A stretch of DNA of 64,000 bases from JBEVJC01 sp040510375 (GTDB lineage: Bacteria > Bacteroidota > Bacteroidia > Chitinophagales > Chitinophagaceae). This document shows, in pieces, positions 53,801-61,700 of this stretch; position 1 is the first letter of the stretch, and each line of letters opens with the position of its first letter. The position numbers were made by a program, and so were the translations under genes. The stretch is from positions 173,329 to 237,328 of the forward strand of contig JBEVJC010000025.1 in NCBI GenBank assembly GCA_040510375.1, given 5' to 3'. The notes under the pieces are model-generated. The model saw only the letters and a list, made by a program, of their open reading frames with translations. It was not told where the DNA came from and did not search any database.

Positions 53801-56800
53801 CAACAACCCTTAACCAGAATGCCGGTGCCTGGTCGCTAAAAAGGATTCTTTTACCTTCTGGGGGTCAATTACAGGTAGACTATGAAGGTGACGACTATGC
53901 TTTTGTACAAAACCGTCGTGCGGCCGGCATGATGGAAATTGCGGGACTTGGAAAAGATGCAGATAGCTTTTCAGATAAGTTATATGGGGTGTCTTTTGAT
54001 GGCATGGGGAAGCCAGTTTTTATTGAGAATGACGTTGTATTTATAAAAGTGCCGGATACATGCAGCACTCCCACGGTATTTAACAAATATCTTCAGGGCG
54101 TTAACCAGTTGGCATTTAAAGTGGCAGTGGTGATGCCAAAGGGTATAGAATATGTTAGTTCATATGCCTCGATTGCAGGTTACGGAGTGGATCCCAAAGA
54201 TTCCAGAAGAATATGGGTCAGGGTCAACAGGACAGATAATTTAAGCCCTCTGGCCCTCACGGCTCTTGAATATCTGAGAGAACAGCTACCCGGACAAGCC
54301 TTCCCTGGTTATGATGTCTCTGAAAGTACTGGTTTGAAGCAGGTAGGAGAAATGCTGATAGGGATGTTATCAGGATTAAATAGTGCTTTTCAAAATCCAC
54401 TGGATCAATTACGCGGCCAGGGGCTGGCACGGTATATAATTCCAGGCAAATCCTTCGTGCGTCTTAATGATCCTGATGGATATAAATATGGAGGAGGACA
54501 TAGGGTGAGATCTGTAAAGTTGAAGGATAACTGGCAGGCAATGACGGGACGATATACCTCTGAATACGGTCAGGAGTATAGCTATGAAACCACCGAAATA
54601 TTTAACGGAGATGAAAGAAAAATAAGCAGTGGCGTGGCCTCTTATGAGCCATCCATTGGGGGAGAAGAAAATCCTTTTCAATCCATCGTGCAGGTATCCA
54701 ATAAGCTTCCGCTCGGACCTAATTCCTATGGAGCAATTGAAATGCCGGTCATGGATGCGTTTTTCCCTGCGCCGCTTGTTGGGTACAGTAAGGTGACTGT
54801 GCGTTCCAATAAGAGGGGTGATATTCCAGCAGATAAAAAATCCAGGTCTGGTATTGGAAAACAGGTCACTGAATTTTTTACAGCTAAAGATTTCCCCGTC
54901 TACTATAATAATACAGGTTTTGATAATAGCACCGATAAACAACAGCACGACGCATCATTTTCGGCATTCTTTTATAAATACAAATTCGACAGCCGCGCTT
55001 TGTCCCAAGGCTTCCTGGTGGAAACAAATGATATGCATGGAAAAATTAAATCTCAGTCTTCCTACCCCGAGAATGACTCCCTGACACGGATAAGTTACAC
55101 AGAGAATTTTTATAGAAATACAGGTGCCAAGGGTCTTCAGGAAGAATTCGATTTTGTTCACGGATTAAAAGGAGGCGTAATTGACAAAGGGAATATGGGT
55201 ATCGATGTGGAACTGATGACCGATACACGTGAATTTTCCGTAGAAAGCAAGAGTCTGGAAATTCAGGGTCAGTTGGACTTGTACCCTGTGATAGTTACTT
55301 TCTGGTTACCATTTATCTGGGGAGTTGCAGGTAATAGTGTAAATAATTACCGGGCGGTCACCACCACCAAGGTCATTAACTATCATGGCATATTGGATAG
55401 TGTGGTGGTAGTTGATAAAGGCAGCCGGGTAACCACCAAAAACATGGTGTACGATGCGCAAACTGGTAATGTGGTGGTCAGCAAAATCAATAATGAGTTT
55501 GATCGGCCGGTTTACCAGATTAATTATCCTGCTTATTGGGCTTATAGTGGTATGGGACTGGCATATAAAAATATTGATGCTGTATTTAATGGCGTAAACT
55601 TCAGGGATGGAAGGATTGCTTCTGGTATACCAGCAGCTGATATTAATAAATATTTCGAGAGTGGCGATGAATTATTCCTGTTAAATCCAGGTGTTCCACC
55701 AACAGATAACTGTGGCAGTAAGCTGCCATCTAGTAATGACACCCTGCTTTGGGCCTTTGACCGGAATAAAAATATCGGTGCACTTACCATTACTACGCCG
55801 GACATGGTATTTATAAATAAATCCGGTAAACTCAGTAACCGTGATAATGTTAGCTTTCGGATCGTTCGTAGTGGAAAACGAAATATGCTCGGTGCAACAG
55901 TGGCTGGGATTTCGACTATGACCGATCCTACGGACACAATTGGTAGTGTAAGAGTATTAAAAATTAATGCTGCAGATAAGGTAATTAATGCGGCATCGAT
56001 AGAATACAGAGAAAAATGGCAGGCGGATAACGACATATTCAAAAAAATGACCAGCCTCTTTGATCCCAATACTTGTACCAGCATGGAATTACTGGATTGC
56101 AATGGCTATCTGGAAAAAAGTATCAACCCATATTGTAAAGGACTGTTAGGAAGTTTCATGACAAATAGAAGCATGGCTTTCTATGGGGCAAGAACTGAAA
56201 TAAATCCATTGACCAAGACTGATTTAAAGCATAATGGATTTTTGAAGGATTTTAAATTGTACTGGGATTTTGATGTTGTTAATAATCTGGTACCTGACAA
56301 CGCGAATTCGAAATGGGTTTGGAACAGCCAGGTAACAAAAGTGAATGGGAAAGGGTTAACACTGGAAACAAAAGATGCGCTTAATATTTATTCCTCGGCC
56401 CAGTATGGCTATAATAAGACAACGCCTGTTGCAATAGCTAATAACGCCCGCTATGATGAGATATGTTTCGAAGGTTTTGAAGACAAAGAATATCAGGAGA
56501 ATATTAATATCGGTGATATCAGCAATTGTGGTATAAATCATATTGATTTTACAGACATTGCCAACTCCCAGGTTGTTAAGACAGCATTGCTCAATTTTAA
56601 CGCTCATAGCGGCAATTATTCCTTAAAATTAAATCCTAATACTGCTGCTGTGAAAACAATAGTCGTTGGCCAAAACGATATTGATAGTTTTTCACTGGTG
56701 ATGAAAAATGATGCAATAAAAGCCCTGAACGATCCGGGAGGGGCTACTTTAAAACTTTCGTCTCAGCCATCCAACGCGCCAATAGTGAAACCTGATATAG

Positions 56801-57786
56801 TCGTATCCAATTTAGGCTTGTCGATAGATTTTCCTGTCAGAAATGTTATTGGTGAAATTGCCGGAAATACGATCGTGTATGCATACATGTATAAAACTAC
56901 TCAGTACACTAAAATAGCCACTCCAAATACCTATACTTTCAACTTGTCAACCTTTCAGCACGATGTTCCTTTAGGATATCCGGAGGAGTATATTTTTAAT
57001 AAAAGTGCCATTACTGTTACTATTAAAAAATTAAATGGGGAACGTGTTGCATCATTTAACTGTTACAGCACTGAATCGCCAAAGATCAGTAGTGTTTTTT
57101 TGACTTGCGATACCTACCTTATTGAAACACTATGCAGCGTCGATTTACAAAGGCCTATAACCGGCGGGGGAGATGGTTTTCATGCGTTCTCTGCAAACTT
57201 TACTTATACGTCTAATCTGGGCACCACGAGCTATCAAAGCCTGGATGCTGAAAATCTTTGTTATTTTACAAAACCCCTTGCAACATCGGACTCTATGTTA
57301 AATCCGGTTTTCAACGTTCCAGCCAATAAAAAAATGCTCTTTAGCGCTTGGGTAAGAGAAAATTGTGATAACAGGATTACAAACTGCACCAGCAAGGTAA
57401 CCTTACAATTTAATAGCGGCGGCAGTCAACTTATTGAGTTTAAACCTTCGGGTCCTATAATTGAAGGGTGGCAACGTTATGAAGGTGCTTTTACAGCTCC
57501 GGCCGACGCAACGCAAATGACATTAAGCCTGGTTAACAATAGCAGCCAACCTATATACTTTGATGATATAAGAATACACCCGTTCAACGCAAATATGAAG
57601 AGCTATGTATATGACCCGATTAATCTGCGGTTAACGGCCGAACTGGATGCCAATAATTATGCCGTCTTCTATGAATATGATGAAGAGGGTACACTTGTTC
57701 GTACAAAGGCAGAAACGAAGGAAGGGGTGAAGACCATTAATGAAACCAGGAGCTTTAAACAAAGAGCCATAAAGGAGATACATTAA
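50830..57786 (+). CDS. Giant surface protein with SpvB/TcB-like N-terminus and RHS-like C-terminal stub
   Basis: The 2318-residue protein has a signal-like N-terminus (about 1-32), then N-M-V-D-L-F-T-G-D-F-S-Y-N-I-P-L-M-D-V-G-G-Y (about residues 116-137), which parallels the TGxFxYxIP opening of SpvB/TcB proteins of insecticidal Tc toxins. A Gly/Ser-rich beta section follows (about 190-310), a long beta-strand body, a carbohydrate-binding-like module (about 2155-2245, ending Y-F-D-D-I-R-I-H-P-F) and a final Y-D-P-I-N-L-R-L-T-A-E-L-D-A-N-N-Y stretch that reads like one YD/RHS unit. It lacks an RHS core and toxin tip. It may form the shell for the RHS protein two genes downstream; that is inference. 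Confidence 0.85.
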   Translation: MIQLLAIRYPRQIAFILLSIFLSGFLPVYGTASIPPIPSFGINSFSNPNKEGFIYSPALENGVSGAAIPEKMNLSEVKMQKEAPNYATIDVGAAKQDIGGPGQPEMSSFKSVGADNMVDLFTGDFSYNIPLMDVGGYPINLFYNGGITMEQEASWVGLGFNINPGTVSRNMRGVPDDFNGEDTLIQTQKMKPNKTWGASIGADFELVGIKGTPFADFTGSAGFSVGISVNNYLGPALELSAKGTTNLSIGLKTNAEKNASLGISGGLSANLSSRNGLTVSPNVSLSASAYRVDRGISFGIGLSTSYNSRSGIKALQIQEQMAYNYDMVKRVGKGARIYNQGSMNPMLPATTISFAKPSYIPSIRLPITNTAYTGHFQFGPGIFGAYTSVEAEGYMQTAEIDVQDQVQRKPLVGYLNYQKAGNNPNAVMDFTRFNDNEVTPHTPIISVPQYTYDVFSIQGEGTGGTIRAYRNDQGYVRDNYTRTKDKSLSIGGDIGVPGHFGANLNTMETPSTIKEWDMGNKLRNSIYFREAKDSFENVYFRNPGETSVLNKGQYDSIGGTDLVRFKLGGSNYLPAIEPTLEKFSRSNNATGEIGVGAHLLQERKKRTQTTSFLTAEEASKMGLDLEIKSYNATTILDNNNNLQYDLIKRVGGYRKKHHISQINVTEADGRRYIYGIPAYNVKQTDFSFSVNGTGDNKDQVSFAGGEPNNINTSVSKEGFIQKTNTPAYAHSFLLTGLLSPDYVDVRGDGITEDDLGGAVKFNYTRIKSGGNWADYRWRTPLNSGFVAHFNAGKLSESKDDKGVITYGERESWYVHSIESKTMIALFTLEDRADGKGAIDSISGINTNDKSLKRLKKIDLYSKADLKKNGLQNAKSIKTVWFAYSYSLCANAPGNDAGAELINGQNVNVNKGKLTLDSIYFTYNGKNRINKNKYVFSYAATGIGNPTGADNPAYDVNASDRWGNYKPTGLNPGTPGLKNSEYPYSNQDKTKTTTLNQNAGAWSLKRILLPSGGQLQVDYEGDDYAFVQNRRAAGMMEIAGLGKDADSFSDKLYGVSFDGMGKPVFIENDVVFIKVPDTCSTPTVFNKYLQGVNQLAFKVAVVMPKGIEYVSSYASIAGYGVDPKDSRRIWVRVNRTDNLSPLALTALEYLREQLPGQAFPGYDVSESTGLKQVGEMLIGMLSGLNSAFQNPLDQLRGQGLARYIIPGKSFVRLNDPDGYKYGGGHRVRSVKLKDNWQAMTGRYTSEYGQEYSYETTEIFNGDERKISSGVASYEPSIGGEENPFQSIVQVSNKLPLGPNSYGAIEMPVMDAFFPAPLVGYSKVTVRSNKRGDIPADKKSRSGIGKQVTEFFTAKDFPVYYNNTGFDNSTDKQQHDASFSAFFYKYKFDSRALSQGFLVETNDMHGKIKSQSSYPENDSLTRISYTENFYRNTGAKGLQEEFDFVHGLKGGVIDKGNMGIDVELMTDTREFSVESKSLEIQGQLDLYPVIVTFWLPFIWGVAGNSVNNYRAVTTTKVINYHGILDSVVVVDKGSRVTTKNMVYDAQTGNVVVSKINNEFDRPVYQINYPAYWAYSGMGLAYKNIDAVFNGVNFRDGRIASGIPAADINKYFESGDELFLLNPGVPPTDNCGSKLPSSNDTLLWAFDRNKNIGALTITTPDMVFINKSGKLSNRDNVSFRIVRSGKRNMLGATVAGISTMTDPTDTIGSVRVLKINAADKVINAASIEYREKWQADNDIFKKMTSLFDPNTCTSMELLDCNGYLEKSINPYCKGLLGSFMTNRSMAFYGARTEINPLTKTDLKHNGFLKDFKLYWDFDVVNNLVPDNANSKWVWNSQVTKVNGKGLTLETKDALNIYSSAQYGYNKTTPVAIANNARYDEICFEGFEDKEYQENINIGDISNCGINHIDFTDIANSQVVKTALLNFNAHSGNYSLKLNPNTAAVKTIVVGQNDIDSFSLVMKNDAIKALNDPGGATLKLSSQPSNAPIVKPDIVVSNLGLSIDFPVRNVIGEIAGNTIVYAYMYKTTQYTKIATPNTYTFNLSTFQHDVPLGYPEEYIFNKSAITVTIKKLNGERVASFNCYSTESPKISSVFLTCDTYLIETLCSVDLQRPITGGGDGFHAFSANFTYTSNLGTTSYQSLDAENLCYFTKPLATSDSMLNPVFNVPANKKMLFSAWVRENCDNRITNCTSKVTLQFNSGGSQLIEFKPSGPIIEGWQRYEGAFTAPADATQMTLSLVNNSSQPIYFDDIRIHPFNANMKSYVYDPINLRLTAELDANNYAVFYEYDEEGTLVRTKAETKEGVKTINETRSFKQRAIKEIH

Positions 57787-57828
57787 CCTGGAAGTTGGTA
57801 AATAAATTCAAATTAAATTTTTGAAGTT

Positions 57829-58668
57829 GTGAATAGAATAATATCATTATTTATATGTATGTTGATTATGTGCGGCGTGACCGCACATGCCCAAAAAAAG
57901 TCTTCGAGAAAATCAAAGGAAGCGGATAGCCTGGCTATTATACGGGAGTTTGTTCAGGTATGTAATATGTACAGAGAGTTGCCACTGCAGCTTGATCTGG
58001 AATTGCATAACTCAACCAATTTTATTACGGGCATTGCCGATACAGCAAGCACGCAGGCACAATTTATTTTGGAGAAAAACGCGTCTTATATCCATTTTGG
58101 AGAGATAGAACAATTTGTAAATGATTCTGTGGCATTACTTGTCAGTAGTCATCTACAGAAAATGATCTTATACACTGATGTACGGCCAATGCTTTCACAA
58201 TTGAAAGCTATGGCAGGCTGGCATTTAAAAGACTCCTCGGTCGAAGACATATCTGAAAAGTATAAAGTATTAAAGAGGTATAGCGGTAACGATACTGTTA
58301 CCATAGAACTGGCTAACCGGTTATCGGTATATGGCGGCCTGCCGCCCAGGGAGACTATTGTGTTGCAATATGATCCAAAAACAAATGTACCCTTTAAAAT
58401 CATGACGATTAAACGAACCCTGATTACCCTGACGCAGGAGGATTATAATAAGGTTAGTGAACAAACCGGTTTTTCCGACAAGCTGCTGGCGCCTGAAGGC
58501 AAGGGATATTTTTTAGTTAAAGAACAGCAAGGGACATTTTTGTATAAATCCGTTAGTCATGAGCAGGTGAAAACACGGGTGACGATTAATGAGCGAATCA
58601 TAAAAAACGGACAGGGAGAATATTTACCGGCCAGGGGATATGAGACGTACCAGGTGATATTAAATTAA
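57829..58668 (+). CDS. Exported protein of unknown function between the two giant genes
   Basis: Start codon GTG at 57829 gives 279 residues; it begins a signal peptide (M-N-R-I-I-S-L-F-I-C-M-L-I-M-C-G-V-T-A-H-A). The mature part alternates helix and beta segments: A-S-T-Q-A-Q-F-I-L-E-K-N-A-S-Y-I-H-F, then V-L-Q-Y-D-P-K-T-N-V-P-F-K-I-M, giving the look of a LolA/LppX-type lipid-binding clamp, though I cannot confirm it. It lies 42 nt after the giant gene and 44 nt before the RHS gene, so it belongs to the operon. A chaperone or lipidation role is a guess. Confidence 0.72.
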   Translation: MNRIISLFICMLIMCGVTAHAQKKSSRKSKEADSLAIIREFVQVCNMYRELPLQLDLELHNSTNFITGIADTASTQAQFILEKNASYIHFGEIEQFVNDSVALLVSSHLQKMILYTDVRPMLSQLKAMAGWHLKDSSVEDISEKYKVLKRYSGNDTVTIELANRLSVYGGLPPRETIVLQYDPKTNVPFKIMTIKRTLITLTQEDYNKVSEQTGFSDKLLAPEGKGYFLVKEQQGTFLYKSVSHEQVKTRVTINERIIKNGQGEYLPARGYETYQVILN

Positions 58669-58712
58669 GAACCATTCATTATAATTTATAAATGCAACCA
58701 AGACCAACCCTT

Positions 58713-61700
58713 ATGAAAATTAGTTTGCAAAAGAATAAATTGTCCTGGCATATTATTTTAAAAAATTATAATAATATTTTGGGTAGGCTATTGGTGACTA
58801 TATTTATTTGTATTGCATTGGCCAAATCGACGTCGGGATACTCGCAATCGGAGGATGGTATTAAAGATGATCCCCGTATATCGCGGCTTACTGGTACAAC
58901 CGGAGATACTGCACTCACAAAAGACAAGTTTGCTGTTACGAGCTTTACTTCCGGATATGAAAACAGTAGTGAAATAAAGAATATTGTTACACTAAAGGTT
59001 ATTGAAGAAACACCCCGCTATATCGCCACCGACTTTACGGCTACCATTAGGGTAAAGATTGAATATGGGGAATCGGCCGCTTCGCTGAATAGTCTCCCCG
59101 ACCAGGATCTGACAGTGGATTATAAAAAGGGAGAAGGGGTGAAATACAATGCCAGGAACTATATTAGTTTTGGCAATGCCAGATATGTTAAAGTGATTGT
59201 GATAGAATCCACCTTTTCCCCGGCTTCGGTTGGTAATGTGGATGTCCGTGACTTACTGGCGCTGGAAAATGAAATGAGAGTCACCCGCAACTATGAATTA
59301 TCTGCTAATGCAGGTTATTTAATACCGACGACGCTGACTCACGCTGAACCTTCAGCTGGTGCCGACGAATTGCCAGTTTCATGGTCATGGCCATTGGAAT
59401 CGGGACGTACCCATACACAACTGGAGTGGACATGGGTAGAGGATGAGTTGATTACCAACTATTACACCGCTGGCAATCTTGATTATATGTTGTTATTTAG
59501 AAACAATGCCGCAAGGGTAGATCTTTCCTATGGCAAAAACGGTTACAATATTCCGCTATTATATGGGGGGCAGGGGAAAATTTATTTCCGTATAAGAGCT
59601 GTCAATATAAAAAAGTCTGGCATCAGGACAGATGGACCATGGTCGACAGTGCAGTCGCGATCTTTTGTCGGACATAACAACATCGGTTCGACTAAAGACT
59701 CACTAAACTGGCAATCCTCCATAAGTTTTGCTGAGGAGGGCAAGCGTAAAGCAGTTGTCACTTATTTTGATGGTTCACTGCGTAGCAGACAAACTGTGAC
59801 TAAAGATAATACTACCAATACAGTAGTGACCGCGGAAACTTTTTATGACGCGCAGGGCCGGCCAGCTGTGCAAATACTACCGGTTCCTGGTACCGGTAAT
59901 GTCATTGGCTATTCACGGGGTCTCAATCTGTTCAAGGCAAATGCCCAATTGAATCTCCCAGATAATCAGACAGAAAATGAAGATCCTCTTAAATTTTTTG
60001 ACCTTGAACCCATTGCAGTTCCTACCAGCCTGACGGCCGGGTTGCAAACAAGCACCGGTGCTTCCAAATATTATAGTACAGATAATCCTGATAAAACTGG
60101 CGGGAATGCGCAAATTCCCGATGCGGAAGGTTACCCTTATACCGTAACCCGTTACAAGCAGGATGGAACAGAGAGGATAATAAGTCAAAGCGGAGTTGGA
60201 GCAGCCATGAAAATGGGGAGTAGCCATGAGACCAGTTACTATTACGGTACACCCTATCAGGAAGAACTGGATGGATTATTCGGAACAGAAGTAGGAGTGA
60301 ACACGCACTACTTCACCAACATGGTGAAGGATGCCAACGGGCAGATGAGTATAAGTTATGTGGATATGCATGGAAGGACCGTCGCCACCTCTCTTGCGGG
60401 AAGCGCACCTGCGAATATGGTTGCACTAAATACCAATGATGCAACCCAGTATCCCGAACAGAAAGGCTCATTTATTACCACGGATCTGTTGAATAACAAT
60501 TCAAATGCAATTAAAGGTAACAGTGTTGAATCGATCAATACTCTATTGGTTCCCGCAACTACAAGATATACGTTTAATTATAAGCTTGACCCGGACGTTC
60601 TTTCCCTTCCTTCATGTAGCAGTGGCACATTGTGTTATGACGGCATGTATGACCTAGAAATTTCCATTATTGATGAATCAGGAGATGTGCCGCCCCTTGT
60701 AAAAAAATTCAGCAATGTTAATCTAAACGCCGACAACATTTGTTCTTCTGCACCGCAGGGTTTTAAAGATGCTGATGGTAATCTGATGCCTGACAATATA
60801 ATAACTATTGATGCCGTCCTGCAACCGGGATCCTATATTGTCCGTAAGACCTTAGTGATAAGTGAGGCCTCACTTCAAAAATACAGGGACGACTACTTAA
60901 CGAAAGGTCTGTGTAAAACGGAGTCAGAGCTGATCGATTCTGTTAAGACTTTAATGTTAAGCACTTCTGACTGTAATGTTGTTCCCGCCAATGCCTGCGA
61001 TGCCTGCCGGACTACCCTGGGTGACTATAACAGTTTTAAAGCTAATTACCTTGCTTCAGGCGTTTCGGTTCCGGAATCTGGAATCCAGGCAAGCTATAGT
61101 GCTGCAAAACAAAATTGTGATAGACTCTGTAATGATGCATCCCAGATTCTGGCTACCAAACGGTCAATGATGGTCAGCGATTTGATACTTTATAATGGCC
61201 AGTATGCTACAGGGGTCGTACCCACTGATCCAGTAGCATTGGGCCTTTACAATAAGTACAGCGTTTTTTCCGAAGCGTCTGCCGGCACCCCCGCGGAGGA
61301 GTTGCTGCCACGCCACCCTGAATATCAAAGGCTATTGTTTGCAGAAGGCAATTTACAAACTAGTTACAACTGGATCAATACCTTTAGTAATACGACCAGT
61401 TACGAGACTGCAATGGGTAAGAATTATATTTTTACTTCGGCGGCAAATCTGAATGATCCCTATTATATAGCAGCAACAGGAGATAAAAATGCCATAGTGG
61501 CGAAGGTTACAAACGATTACCGAAACGGACTAAGTCTGTGGCAGATAGCCTATGGTGATGTAAGATGTAAAACCATTGTGTCGCCTTATGAAAGGAACAA
61601 GTGTTATTCAACAACTGCACCAAAGGTGCCGCCTGCTGATAATTATAATGGTGCTCCACACAATTTTTCCGTTGCAGAAAAAAATCAGCTGTGGGTTACG

